Notes under the pieces: model-generated
The model's input: the letters and a program-made list of their open reading frames with translations, nothing else
Told to the model about the DNA's origin: nothing
The model's database searches: none
Source of the DNA: Membranipora membranacea
Taxonomy: Eukaryota; Bryozoa; Gymnolaemata; Cheilostomatida; Membraniporidae
Reading direction: 5' to 3'
Assembly (NCBI GenBank): GCA_914767715.1
Contig: OU612066.1
Location: 36,802,283 to 36,866,282 of the forward strand
Length of the DNA stretch: 64,000 nucleotides
Position numbers and translations under genes: made by a program
Shown: positions 12,121 to 23,944 of the stretch, piece by piece
How the letters are laid out: each line of letters starts with the position of its first letter
How positions within the stretch are numbered: the first letter of the stretch is position 1

Positions 12121-12654
12121 TTATCCGCCTCCTTTTTTCCACAGCCCCTTTAAGATCTCCACTCCTCTCTCTGCTAGTCCATTCGCCTGAGGGTGATGTG
12201 GACTACTTGTAGAGTGTATTAAATTATACTCTTCCATGAGCGATCTCCATCCCTGAGATACATAACAAGGTCTGTCATCTGTTCTAATCCTATTTGGTGC
12301 TCCTAATCTTGAGATGACTGCTCTTAAGTTCTTGGCCAATACTGCTGCTGTTAGCCCCTTCAGCTCTACCACCTCAATCCATCTTGAGTAATAATCTATA
12401 AAGAGTGCATAGTTCCTTCTCTCTAATTCAAATAAATCTGACGCTATATGTGTCCAAGGCTTGTCTGGCAGCTGGGACAGTTTTAGCGGCAGATTTTGCA
12501 TCTTCCTAAATTGAACGCATTTGGAGCAGCCTTCAACCATATCTATGATCTCTCTCCTAATGGTGGGGCACCATATTGAATCCTGGCTTCTGTGGTATGT
12601 TTTTACTATGCCTTGGTGCCCCGAATGCAACCTTCCCAACATTTGAGTTATCAT
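12121..12654 (-). pseudogene. integrase zinc finger and catalytic core of the retrotransposon
   Basis: HHCC finger: HSGHQGIVKTYH followed by CSKC. The core has the first Asp in the segment ending SDLF, DYYSRWIEV after it, a second Asp in DDRPCY, and the Glu in SPHHPQANGLAERG. These are the expected DDE positions. The frame is lost at its 3' end near 12,120, where the ALLGYRTTPL motif continues in another frame. An in-frame stop precedes the first Met. Confidence 0.8.
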
Positions 12655-12822
12655 CTTCTATGGAATGTATAACCGATTATTCATCATCACCATGCCGTTT
12701 TTCTCGCTTAATAGGTCTGCGCTACCCTTAACTTGCCTCATTTCCCCTTTCAATTCTCCTGGCCATCCTTCTCTAATAAATTTGATAATATACTGATACT
12801 CCTTATCTAATACACTTTCGAC

Positions 12823-13518
12823 CTATATCTCCTCAATAAGATTATCTTCCTCGGCTGATAGTAGGCTCTGTATATGCATCTCCACTCGCGATATCTTATC
12901 CGCTTCATCTTTGGTTGGTGGCCTTGACAAGAGATCTGCTATAAACATCTTGTTCCCGGGCGCATGAAAAATGCGGTAGCAGTTTCTCATCAAACTCACT
13001 TTAAACCTCTGGATTCTCAAGGGAAGCTCTGAGAGGTCCTTGGATCCTAGTAGCAGTATCGCCTTCCCACCAAATAGAAATCAAACTTTCCACATGCCCA
13101 TGTGATTGCTTAGGCCTCTTTCTCGATTTGACCGTATCTCCTCTCTGCATCTGTCAGTTATTTGTGACGCATAGGCCACTGGTCCCCATTCTCCATTACC
13201 TTGGTTTTGTAGTAATGCTGCACCTAGTGTATGGCAGCTAGTGTCCGCTGTCACTCTATGCTCCTTATTATAGTTAAACATGGCCAATAGCGGAGAAGAT
13301 TTTATCAAATCCTTAACTAGTTCAAAACTTATCTGATGAGTTTCCAGCCGAATCCATTCATTTTTCTGTCTATCCAGCTCTCTGAGGGCCACTTCTGCTT
13401 CAGACAATTGGGGACTGTACCTACTCAAATATTTGACCATTGCCAAAAATCTTTGGAGACTTTTTGTGTCTGTTGGGGGCGGCATCTCTCTAATTGCGCT
13501 CTCTTTCTCGGGGTCCAC
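12823..13518 (-). pseudogene. RT connection and RNase H region of the retrotransposon
   Basis: 13,081-13,518 carries the SLQRFLAMVKYLSRY connection motif and an RNase H start (VTADTSCHTLGAALLQ, normally D-A-S), then VAYASQITD. 12,823-13,020 carries the RNase H tail ADLLSRPP. The two lie in different frames. Confidence 0.75.
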
Positions 13519-13618
13519 ACTTATCCCTTTGTGCTGAGTATGTGCCCCAAGAACTTCACTTCCTTAACGCTAAATTCACACTTGGACTTATTTAAGGTCA
13601 TACCTGCTCTTTCTTTCT

Positions 13619-14191
13619 TTAAAAGTACCTCCCAAAGCCTTTATCATGCTCTTCTGTGTTCTTCCCTACTCCTAATATATCATCCATCATACAAACTACT
13701 CCTTCCATCCCTCCGAGAATCTTATTCATCTGTCGCTGAAAGAATTCTGGGGCTGCTGATATTCCAAAAGGCATTTTCCTATATTGGTATCTGCCAAAAG
13801 GGTTGATAACGGTTGTGTACTCCCTTGATTCCTCCTCCAATCTCACCTGCCAAAACCCAGAGTTGGCGTCAGTTTGGCTAAAGTACTGGCTCCCTGCCAA
13901 TGACGATAGAGTATCCTCTATATGGGGCAAAGAAAATGTCTCTCGCTTAACACTTCTATTGAGTTCTGAGAGACTTACACAAATCCTAACTTTTCCGCTC
14001 AACTTCGTTGCTACCACCATCCCTGGACGCCAAGTAGTTGGTTTTTCTACTTTCTCAATTAGTCCCAAGCTTTCCATCCTCTCTAATTTGTCTAGTGTGG
14101 CCTGCCTCAGGCCAATCGGTAGTCTCCTAGGGACATTAAGACATAATGGCTTCGCTCCCTCTTTCACGTTGATTTTGAAAACATCCGGCAA
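13619..14191 (-). pseudogene. reverse transcriptase of the retrotransposon
   Basis: Motifs in order: RICVSLSELN, FSQTDANSGFWQVRL, FGRYQYRKMPFGISAAPE and the catalytic box MMDD (usual form YxDD or FxDD). The segment after the catalytic box leaves the frame near 13,620 and continues as LNKSKCEFSVKEVKFLGHIL in another frame up to about 13,530, where a second shift occurs. Confidence 0.85.
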
Positions 14192-14272
14192 AACTCCCAG
14201 TTTCGGATGTCTTGTTTTAATGTCCCCGCTGCAAATGCTCTGTACTGTCTTTACTTACTCTAATTTACTTAT

Positions 14273-14557
14273 CTATGGCTTGCCTAAAAGGCTGTTTTGG
14301 GCTCCCTCCAGGATGTAAGCTCTTCCCCTAACTGCTTGTCCCCATTCTGACAATAGGGGAATATGTGCCCTGAATTTTATGTCGAGCTTATTACCATCAG
14401 CTCCTCTGAACTCTCTCTTCGTTGGTTTCCTCTCTAACCCCAGTCTATTTGCTGTCTCTGGTGTAATCACAGTTACGTCAGCTCCTGTGTCGACTATAAA
14501 CTTAACCATTTTCTTGTCAACTCTCAATCTTATTTTGTCTGTCTCCACTAATTCCAA
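14273..14557 (-). pseudogene. retropepsin of the retrotransposon
   Basis: The catalytic DTGA motif (FIVDTGADVTVI) lies about 20 residues into the frame, with a hydrophobic flap and the downstream AYILEGAQNSLLGKP segment typical of gypsy-type proteases. The boundary to RT is a frame change near 14,230. Upstream sequence (14,560-14,860) does not show a clear gag zinc knuckle. Confidence 0.8.
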
Positions 14558-14560
14558 GGC

Positions 14561-17292
14561 ACCATGGAGCAGTACTTAGCCTGACTTCGACTAGCAGTTG
14601 TCTCTGTGTTTTAATCTCAATGACAACTAATGGTTAGCCGCATTGGTAAGCCGACTCGTAGTAATGGATCTTGTGCGGATGTAACAAACCATCTATCACC
14701 AGTTTTCCCCTCCTGGTTATCTCTCTCCTACCCGAGCATTTCACACCCTTGTATAGGGCAACTCAAGTCCAAGTCTGCCTACAATGAACAGGAATCCAGG
14801 AACACAGGAGCACCAATTTTAAGATTGAGCATGTGGGTTAAAAAAAATATGTCAGCCAGATAGACATATTACACCAGCATCAGCAGCATTGCGTAGTATC
14901 TTGTCCACCATATTTTTGCATCGACCTCGGCGATGTAGGGATGGTTGATGACATCATTCCTATGCATTGTTCATTGCTTCTGCCAGACAAGTCTAAATAC
15001 TTCAGTTCTTGCAAGATCATGCAGCTTTTCTCTGTGGGCAGAGCCCCTCTTTTGACAGATTGTCGTAGCTGATTTGTTATAGATCTATATCAAAGCTTCA
15101 TCAGTGGACAAATCCCCACTTTTTTTCAACTTAACTTCTGTTTTCAATGATGGCGCACCGCAGTTAAGGAATTATAGGACAACCGATAAGGCACTTACAC
15201 CCCTAACTGACAAATTTTTGAGAGCCATGAGCGAAAGAAATTCACAGTTTCCTTATATAAAGCTTTTGAAACCTTCATCCGGCATGTCCTACTCTGAAAA
15301 TTATCCCAAATGAATTTACACAATACCTCCTAGGATAATTCATATTACCGAAAAATTAAGGTGATCAATGTTATCATTTGTTCTGAGGTGAGGCAGGTAC
15401 TATAAACGCTGGGGTTTGACAGTGTTATTTTGAAGTTCTGGTCCTTTTTTTTCAAATTTATCTCAAATTTGAATTTACACTGCCCTTTAATCTGTAAAAG
15501 AATAATGGGATAAAATCAAATTAACTTTCTATTTAGAGATAATCATTTATATTATTTTTTTCTAAATCACCAAGCCACACGAGTTGTATCATGATTTTGT
15601 ATCAGCATTTGGAATATGTTAAAATGTGATGGCTATTGGATCATATGGATCTTATTGAGAGATTGGGGTAACGCAGCAGCAACCAGAACAAGTGATATAC
15701 TGTATCTGAATATTTGTCACAACTATTTAAAATTCAGAAATATTAGCTCCATCTGTTCCCCTTTTAATAGATCAAACTTTATATAATAACTGTTCACAGA
15801 GCATATTTTATTCATCTAATATAACTTCATAAACTTAACCTTACAACTATAAGCCTCATATCAAATAGCAGCCCTGTGGAACAAGCTGTCAGACAACCTG
15901 GAATACAAAAAGAGTCAGGCCGCCTGTGGCTCTCAGGTGCCAAGTTTTGTCTTGAGGTGTTGACTTATTTCATCACAATTTTGCAACATCTCGTAAAGCA
16001 TGTGGACTGGTACCTCGACAAGCTGCACCCTCAACAAAGCTGATTGGAAATTTATTTTTTACCTTAGGGGAAATTATTTCTGGCAAGAAAAATATGCTGT
16101 AGGCCTGATCTTCACTGCCACCCAAAAGTTTTTTCAATCTCAAAATTTGAAACTCTTTGATGAAATTTAAATAAAAAACAGACCAACTCTCGTCTTAACA
16201 TATATTCATCTTCAGGATGAGGGTGTTGTTGGTTCGCATTTTGAATGCCTGACTCTTGTGAGGTCTTACTGCCATATAAAAACTCAGCTGGCTTAACTGG
16301 CTGAGGAAAAAGTTACTGGGCTGATAAAATACTATCTGATCGCCATAGTGCAAGGCAAGTTGGCATTTGATTGTTAAAGTTTGGTACCTTGCTTTAAATT
16401 GAGTCTTGTTAATCTCATTGTGTGAATCAGTCCCAGTGACCAGTCGCTTGAACTGGACACAGTTTTGTAATTGCACAGTCTTTCTTGTCTTGATCTGTGC
16501 TTCAGTAGCTAGAAGAAATTGATCAAGCTGTGCATGTAAATGACGATCTATCTGGTTTCTCTGCTGAATCTCAGTCACACTCTTAGACGCTTGAAACACT
16601 GGTCAACTCACTTTCATGTTGGTGCCTATGAAGAATATACACTTTAGCCTCAGAACCTTCCAAGTTAAGGCTGACAACGGAAGACGCTTCTCTTGCGGGT
16701 CATTTGTATCATCTTCTATGTAAGAGATTGCTATGAGAGTAAATCTGGAGATGGTTTGCTTGCTTGTGTAAGATTTGTAGTATTTCTTATGGTAGCAAAG
16801 TGGCCTTTCGGGACAGTGCTCTGTGAAGTTATTACTAAGCTGCTAGCCTGATGGATCCTAGTGCATTTTTCACTTTCAAGAATATTCAATAAATTTCATC
16901 ACCAGACGAAAGCTAATCTGGTCATCTCTCAGCTGTGCTGCACCAAAGACAATTTGCTCGCTATTCTCTTGTGAAATTTGGTGTAGGCCTGCCCTGTTCG
17001 TTCACACATGAAGTACAAATATTTGCTTCTTCTTTTTTTCACATGTGTCAACCAAGTTCCAATGTTGTTTCACCATTTTGAAGTTCTTATAATGACAAGT
17101 ACTTTTAGGACCTACATGATACTTTTAAATCGGAAGGAAGCTGATATCGGACAGTAAAATTTATCTGCAAAAAATCCTTCCAATAATCAACTATTCAGTG
17201 ACTTGTGAAGGAACATGATAATAAATTTGAAAGATGAACAGATAAAAATTGCACTCAACAATGTTAAGAATGGCAAAACTAAATCATACTAA
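14561..17292. other. no confident gene; one unassigned 134-codon frame
   Basis: If gag of the retrotransposon was ever here (14,560-15,360), it is not recognisable. A minus-strand frame of 134 codons at 16,195-16,599 is long for such AT-rich DNA but has no recognisable motif or splice pattern. The rest is featureless. Confidence 0.3.
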
Positions 17293-17661
17293 TTATTTGG
17301 TGCCCTCGAAATATCCGACAGCATAAACATCTGAGAAAGTTTTTCCAACTACTTTTATGTCACCTTCTATGTGTAATGTGAATAGGCGTATTTTAGACAA
17401 ATTTGTAGTTTTCCCCTCTTTAACCCTCCGATTCGAGTGCGCCCATTTTAACCTGTTTACTACCAAAGTATTCTTATTCCCCAGAATCTTAGCTTTAATT
17501 TGATATATAGTGGTGGTTCGTTCCGTGTGAAATGCCTTAACAGAGCCACTCTTTTGGGATATATCTGTTGTCTGAACAACATCGATAGGTTGAATCAGCA
17601 AAAAGTGACATGTATTATCCTGATACAAGGAACTTATGAATTCTCTAACAGGTACCGGCAT
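17293..17661 (-). CDS. unrecognised 122-aa open frame
   Basis: Uninterrupted from an ATG (MPVPVREFISSLYQ...) to TAA. The middle part is an alternation of hydrophobic and polar residues that would suit a small beta-barrel, with basic runs (RLKWAHSNRRVKEGK) toward the C-terminus. No catalytic motif, signal peptide or membrane span is seen. It may be a single-exon gene, the first exon of a larger one, or chance. The length and the amino-acid mix make it the best orphan candidate in this part of the window. Confidence 0.35.
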   Translation of the reverse strand: MPVPVREFISSLYQDNTCHFLLIQPIDVVQTTDISQKSGSVKAFHTERTTTIYQIKAKILGNKNTLVVNRLKWAHSNRRVKEGKTTNLSKIRLFTLHIEGDIKVVGKTFSDVYAVGYFEGTK

Positions 17662-18667
17662 GATTGATGATTCTCATATATTTGTTTTAAATGGTACAAA
17701 TATGGATCGGATATTTCAACCTATGATAACAATTCGATTGGCTAAGCGATCACCAAATCAAAATTGACAGGAGTTGTATTTCCTGAAATGAAATGGGGGC
17801 GGAGTATTGTTGTGAATGTGCCGTTGCCGAATGACAATGAACACAATGACATCGTGAAAAAGGATAACTCTAAACTCATAGATTAGTAAAAGATATTATT
17901 ACCATTCATAAGTTCTGACTGTTTCTCAACCCTTCTATTCCTAGGAATCTGCTGTCTAAGGTGCTCTAGTTGGTTAGGATGGGAATCTTGAATTATTAAA
18001 AAAAGCATTGAGAAATCTTTGTTTGTTTGTCCCTATGACTTTCTCATGCATCCTTGTCGATCAATGATAGCACTGCTTGTGTGCAAGCCAGGGACTCCAG
18101 GTTGCAGCTCTATATGGTTCTATTGTTTCAATACGAGCACAGTGAAAATAAGCATATTATTACAGTACTTTTGTCCAAACTTGTGACTTGTTCATGGCCT
18201 TGATGATGCAATGCAAGCGCCTGATGAACTGGTCTCAATGATGAATTACCAATAGCAAGAGCCAATGGTGTTAGGTTAGGAAGGGGCTTGGCTTGAGTTT
18301 AATTATCTATTAAACCCGTCAACTTTTTCCTAGTCATACCATTTTCTATTACTGAAATTATATAATCTGTCTCCATAACACACTCACACCAAAAATAATG
18401 TTAATCTAGGATGATCATGTTATGAAAGTGCTAGCTACAGCAACAGGGAAACCATCATCATTAAAATGTCAAAATGTTTCCTTGTACAAGAGAATGCTGG
18501 CTTGTTATCCAATTATCAATCACAATCAGGAAATGGGTGAAAGTTATCCACCAAGCGGCAAATTCAACAAATTTCAAGGGTATATAAAGGTAAGATTCTC
18601 ATATTGTTACCATTCACAAATCCTACATCAACGAAACTGTTTCCTCATTAGACAGATCAACACTAGA
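17662..18667. other. spacer upstream of the secreted Asn/Gly-rich gene
   Basis: No supported exon. It must contain the promoter and 5' UTR of the gene starting at 18,668. No core promoter could be assigned with confidence. Confidence 0.35.
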
Positions 18668-19656
18668 ATGGAGCTCACAGTAAGGTAAGAGCCTCTTGAT
18701 AACCTCTCAGAGAACAATCATCACAAAATCAGCTGGTTCAGATAACCTTTTTGTATGTCAATGAAACCAAGCATGAATTAGGTATGATAAAGATTGTATT
18801 TTATTGTTATTATAGCATTACAATTCAAGTTTCTCTTGACAGAACATTGATGATATGTACAATGGGAGTAGTTTTTCTGGTCTGTTGCACTAAAGGGCAG
18901 AATGGACAGAATGGGAACGGTGAGTTTTAGGGAATCTTTAGTTAGACTCTTATACAGTTAGTGCTTCCTGACAACCAAGGTATTCGCATTCGCATACCAA
19001 GAAGTTGAAATTGGCAATCTATTAGCAGAGAAATTTCTATACATTGTCAGGAAAAAGAAGCTCCTCTCTTAACATGGAAATTTTCATGTTATCTTTTTTT
19101 CATGAATCTAACAAGATTTTGTTGACAGTTGTGATTGTGTAAATGTAATTTCACCACATTGCTGAACCCACCAATAGTCTTTCACAAAGCTTCAGACTGA
19201 CATCAATGCCTGACATGTGTGGTGTGAAGACATTGGATTCAAGTTTACAATGTTCTTTCAGGTAACAATGGTAATGGTGTCAATCTTATCAACAGAAATG
19301 GTCATGGCTGTTATAATGGATGGATTTTGACAGCCGAATTTGCAAAAACTCCGAGCTGTGTGAGACGCTCCAATGCAAACAATAATAGAAATGGAAATTC
19401 GAATGGTAATGTATACGGCAACGGTAACGGAAATGCAAACAATAATGGAAATGGAAATGCATACTTTTATGGTAATGGAAATGATAAGGGAAATGCTAAC
19501 AGTAATGATTATCCGAATGGAAACCTTGCTTGGTGCTGTCCTCCTCCAGTAACACCATCTCCTTCTAAGAAGATGATCTGCCCTGTAAACTTCTGGTGGT
19601 CTGAGAATAAAGAAGGAAAAAACTGCTATCCTCTTACTGGGTACTGCTGTTGTTAA
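18668..19656 (+). CDS. secreted Asn/Gly-repeat, Cys-rich protein (three exons)
   Basis: CDS exons 18,668-18,684, 18,843-18,919 and 19,262-19,656 join in frame to 162 aa. Residues 1-22 or so form a signal peptide: MELTVRTLMI, then a hydrophobic run GVVFLVCC. The signal sequence is split by the first intron after only 17 coding bases. The mature chain opens with NGQNGNG repeats, a short domain with two Cys (GCYNGWILTAEFAKTPSC), a long run of Asn-Gly dipeptides, and a C-terminal Cys cluster (AWCCPPPVT, MICPVNFWW, NCYPLTGYCCC). I know no family with this plan. An extracellular matrix, mucus or defence peptide is possible, but that is inference. Two decayed relatives lie downstream. Confidence 0.7.
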
Positions 19657-20760
19657 CCAAGCATCACAAAGCATAAAAATCCATATCTAATTGTGAGCAT
19701 GTATCTGAGCTCATATTTGAAGAAATATCTTTTTTTTTACACTATTGACTGACAGTTTCATCATCATATCTTTAATATACATTGATTGTATTAAATAACT
19801 CTGCATTTAGTATGTGTGAGTCCATCCCTTAGTGCAAAATCACTATTTTGTCAGGATTTTTGTGCTTCTGACATTTGGAAGCCAATTTTGTTATGAACTA
19901 ATAATACAGCTAGTAGCATACATTGAAAAATTTTAATACTTTCTACTTGCATCAATCCAAGATAATGATCTACTCAAATAATTTAATTTAATTTAAATAT
20001 CTCCTGGCATGGCATGAGGTAAGCTCAATATATGAAAGGTGGGACTATGTGTCAATGTTTTGTCTGAAAGCAATAAATAATATTATGTTTATGACAAGAT
20101 TGTTTGTATATTTAACTATGCATCTTGTTCGGATTGTTTCATATTTAGAGGAATATACTCTCAAGTGAGCAGCGATCAATACTCTCTTCAAATCTAATTT
20201 TACGTGTATCCATGTGGTGTGGTGTTCCCTGTTCTCTGTCCCCGCTCTACCAGTTTGGTGTTTGAATATCTGATTAAGCATTTTTATCATGCAAAAAGTG
20301 GATCAGAAGAATATTGTTCCGATATCAATCAGGACATAAGATCACATCTATGGTCCCGATACAACCTAATCATCAGACATGTTCTAGCCATTGATGATTT
20401 TCCTGATAAGCAAAACACCATTTTTTCTTGCACTAAGGCATTTGTGCGTGATATACTTGATTTAAAAGCTTAAAAACACAAGATCTGGAGTTTTTTGTCC
20501 CCCTTCCCCATAATACAGCTAATCATGAAAATAATTCTAGTTAGTCTGCTTTAGATAAATACTGTTTTGTGATAAGTTCTGGTGATGGTTTAGCGTCCTG
20601 GAAATATATTCAGGCTATGGAGACTGCACATCAGTAATAATGAGCTGTTCTCTAGCGGCAGCACCATTTTAACATAAATTAACCGACCCTGTAAGTGCTA
20701 TTGAGAAACTCTACATTATTTTAAATTGGTTTTAAGTACTGGTACTGGTTAATTAAGGCC
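19657..20760. other. no gene seen
   Basis: 3' flank of the secreted-protein gene. A plus-strand frame at 20,204-20,473 (89 codons) has no recognisable feature. Nothing else supported. Confidence 0.35.
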
Positions 20761-20850
20761 AATAGCTTCTCGGCCTATTGGCTAAGATCAAAGTGTCACT
20801 GCCAATGGCCGATTAGTGCCAATTCAGTTTTGGCAGCCCGCTGCACACCC
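20761..20850 (+). ncRNA. U2 snRNA-like sequence, shortened
   Basis: 20,761-20,797 matches the 5' end of U2 snRNA almost base for base (GCTTCTCGGCC, then TTGGCTAAGATCAA), the part that forms stem I. The branch-site-pairing region that should follow is missing. Instead comes a hairpin (TGCCAA...TTGGCA, 20,816-20,835), and the end GCTGCACACCC resembles the U2 3' end. This is most simply an internally deleted U2 pseudogene, or a SINE with a U2-derived head. A functional U2 is unlikely. Confidence 0.6.
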
Positions 20851-21043
20851 ACGATTAGGAGGTCTTCTATGGCCTCGCCTCTAGGATGCATTCTAGTTTT
20901 CTAGGATGTATCACATTCTCAGTATGAGCATTTAGGGCACCTTGCGTCCCTCTTTAGGGGCAGCCAAATCTTCTGTTTCTTACTAAACAGCAATAGCTGT
21001 ATTGTATTAGAGTCGGGATTACTTTACCATGAACCAGTTTTAA

Positions 21044-21535
21044 AGACTTCAGAAGGACCACTGCAATATATAGTCTGGCAGCTAGTTCTGCAGTAGTTGC
21101 GAAATATTTTCACACTTAGAAAATTCAGAGCACTCCCGGGTAAAAATTATATATAGTGTTAGAAATTGTCCTCCCTTCTCATATATGAGGTATGAGGTAT
21201 TTGCGAAACCTAGTGCCGAACCAGCCCAATAAACTATCACTTGTTTCTACTTGAGAGAACTGTATAAATTCATAAATGAAGTTATCTATTGTTGTAAAAT
21301 GTCTCCTGACAATGGAACAATAATTATTTTGAACTTATGTGAAAAGAATGGTGATTAAGTATTTAATTAAGTATTAAGTATTAAGTATACCTCATAGCTC
21401 TTAGATGAGAAGAGAGGACAATTTTTAACACTGTACCCTAAAGTGCTCTGAATTTTCTAAATGTGAAAACAATGCATAATAATTACTGCAGAACTAGCTG
21501 CCAGACTAAATATTGCTGTGGTCCTTCCGTAGTCT
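21044..21535. mobile_element. palindromic element with ~150-bp inverted arms
   Basis: The arm at 21,044-21,200 (AGACTTCAGAAGGACCAC...) is repeated in inverse orientation at 21,387-21,535, roughly 85 percent identical, around a 186-base centre. There is no coding capacity. It is a foldback or MITE-type DNA transposon that would make a strong hairpin RNA if transcribed. Confidence 0.75.
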
Positions 21536-22218
21536 CTAACTTTCCTTAACAATTATAAATGTTCAATGTTGATTGATTTGAGTTGATATTTTAGATTTGA
21601 TCGTTGATAACTTTAGTTTTTCTCTCATTATAAATCTGATATAAAGCTCATCAATCTTGACTAAATATGCTGGTTAGTATACAGTGACATGTATAATCCC
21701 AGGACAAGGAAGTTCTCAACCATACGCGTTTGAGATGAGTCTTATATCATCACTCTGATTGGTTTAGCAAGATTCAATAGGTTTGCAAGAAATTTCATTT
21801 CCACTTGAAAATATTTGTGAATAGGACCATGCAAACCTCTGACTACCGATTTCCATTAGACTAAGCCAAATGGTGATTATGTAAGGTTAAATTCTAACTG
21901 AGTCCCTGGAAAAAACGTTGATCAATAAATTGGTTCAGTCCACCTCCAGATTATAATGGTCACTAAAAAGTCTTCATATTTCCTTGTGAAAGATAGTGCT
22001 AATAACCACAGGATGTGCTTTTCTGGCAAACTCAAACCGCACATTTACAGATCTTTATATACTTTGATATTTATTTGATTATAACCACATATAAAGGTAT
22101 ATGAGACAATGCATTGGTAAACTGAAAGATTAGACTAGAATAGACATGCAGGAAGGTAAGACTACTGAATCTGAAAATTCAACGAGCCCATTGTATGCAC
22201 CCAAGTAACTGTCTACAG

Positions 22219-22935
22219 CATGAGTGGGCAACCTTTTCTTCAAAAAGGCCACATTTTACGCAGGCTCAACCCAAAAGGCCGCAGCATATCTTTCAAGGAA
22301 AAGTTAGAACTGGAGTAACAATTTTGGCACTTCCTATTTTGTGAATGATGAAACAGATTGTGTAAAGATTGCAGTATGTTGCAAGAACCATCACCTCAGC
22401 AGAAACATTGGTTTATCTAATCTTCTGGAGTTTTGTGACGTCATTTTACCTCACGATTTGATGTCTGTTTCCCTGTGTTTCATGTGTATGACAAAGGGCA
22501 AGTTGGACATGAGAGGGGTGCTGTAGCGCCTTCTAGCTGTTTAAGTGTAGAAAATAGTTCTTAACGGGACAGCTGCAGAAGAAATTATTTCTATTTTATT
22601 AGAGAACTTTGTTATTATTTAACATCCTAAGGTCACTGTTTTGTGTTATTTCGAATAAAGAAAAAAAAACTGGAGAAAGTTGGCACCAGTACAAAAGTTA
22701 CGATGATTTTGTATAGAGTGGCTTGGTAAGCTTTGCTAAATGCTTAATGCAGAATGGCCACTATTTTGAAATATCTTGTACTTACAGAGCGCTATACATA
22801 CTTGGTTCTCCACATAACGATAGAGGAATCAAAATTGATGTGTAATTACTTTTTTAGGCATAAGGCCACAATAAGGCTGCAAAAGGTTACCCAATAGGCT
22901 GCACTGGCAAAAAGGCCGCAGGTTGCCCACAGCTG
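22219..22935. mobile_element. non-autonomous hAT element with 8-bp target duplication
   Basis: The flanks 22,211-22,218 and 22,936-22,943 are both GTCTACAG, an 8-bp target duplication as hAT transposases make. The ends are imperfect inverted repeats sharing TGGGCAACC (CATGAGTGGGCAACC and CAGCTGTGGGCAACC), and AAGGCCGC/AAGGCCAC words recur near both ends as subterminal repeats. At 717 bp and without a transposase frame, it depended on an autonomous partner. Confidence 0.85.
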
Positions 22936-22943
22936 GTCTACAG

Positions 22944-23944
22944 AATAAGAATGTTTGAAACCTATTATCTCTGTTGACAGCAGATTGATGGTATCGTTAC
23001 TGGCAGCTTTGTTCCAGGCCAGTGTGACAGAAGGGCAGAGCAGAAACAATCTGAATGGTACGCTATGGATGTTGACTTTACAAACACATTGTTGGCGCAT
23101 TATGTAATGTAACATACAGTAGGCACCAGCTCACAAAAGTCTACAGCTAGTTTGTGGGTACACCTCAATATCATCAATGCTTGACAAATTCTTTTGCAGT
23201 GATCATCAGCTGGAATAAAAGTGTCAACTTATAAGATGAGAGGTCTTCATTTCTTCCACTTTCTAAGTAAGTTTAGTACAACTATCCATTAGCTTAGCTT
23301 GTTCGATGTTGCAAGGTTAAGTCTTAAAAGATAAGGCAAAACTGTGAAATGAGCTAAACATTTCTAGTAACGTTCTCAAGTATCTGAAATTTTCAGTGTA
23401 CATGCTGAATAAAAATTTGCTACACAAAGTAAATCATGGCATGATATAGGTTAACCAGTCTAATCTGTGAAGATTGAAATGTAGGGTGGAATAAATGAGG
23501 CACACACCTTTGTCTCGGTGGCAAAGTTATACACATTAGCTTTCTAGGATATGCTGAATAAGGGATGGTTATGGATCTGGTTATGAATCGTCTCTTTTAG
23601 TGTAACATTTATTGCAGGCACTGATATATATTCATGGACTAGGGGAAAATATCTGACCCTTAACAAGCATATGGTGATTTATATATGGTTGCTTGAAACA
23701 TTTTTATCTTCTTTGATTGGTCCAAAATTTCAATAATGCTACAGTCCCTTGTTAACTTTTGTCAAGTAGCTTGTCTGAGTTTTTGAAGGTTGTTACTGGG
23801 ACGTCAGTCAATGCATAACGTTAAAGCGGCCAGAATTTAAGCTAGATCCAATTACTGACACAAATTTTTATGATGATGTAATTTCTCCACATGCAGCCAT
23901 ACTACGTATTTTACCACCAATCTATGGATGCATAACGATTGCAG
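22944..23944. other. no gene seen
   Basis: Spacer between the hAT element and the decayed secreted-protein copy. If that copy once had its own first two exons they should be here, but I cannot identify them. Confidence 0.35.

Larger units (their letters stand above)
10907..14560 (-). mobile_element. decayed Ty3/gypsy-type LTR retrotransposon (pol region)
   Basis: Reading on the minus strand: aspartic protease, reverse transcriptase, RNase H, HHCC zinc finger and integrase core, integrase C-terminal tail, then an SGNH-like ORF. The domain order PR-RT-RH-IN is that of Ty3/gypsy-type elements. Frameshifts lie near 13,620, 13,530, 12,120 and 11,880, and an in-frame stop lies just 5' of the integrase finger (about 12,658). 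The copy is therefore inactive. I recognise no gag, and no LTR pair could be matched in the window, so the outer limits are unknown. Confidence 0.85.

Noticed and set aside
13336-14318. Plus-strand open frames of 156 and 171 codons
   Set aside because: Antisense to the retrotransposon RT and RNase H, whose motifs read on the minus strand.
19258-19674. Minus-strand 138-codon frame rich in Ile/Ser/Val
   Set aside because: Mirror of the Asn-Gly repeat coding region on the plus strand.
20761-20950. Functional U2 snRNA gene
   Set aside because: Only the first ~37 bases match; the branch-site-pairing sequence is missing.
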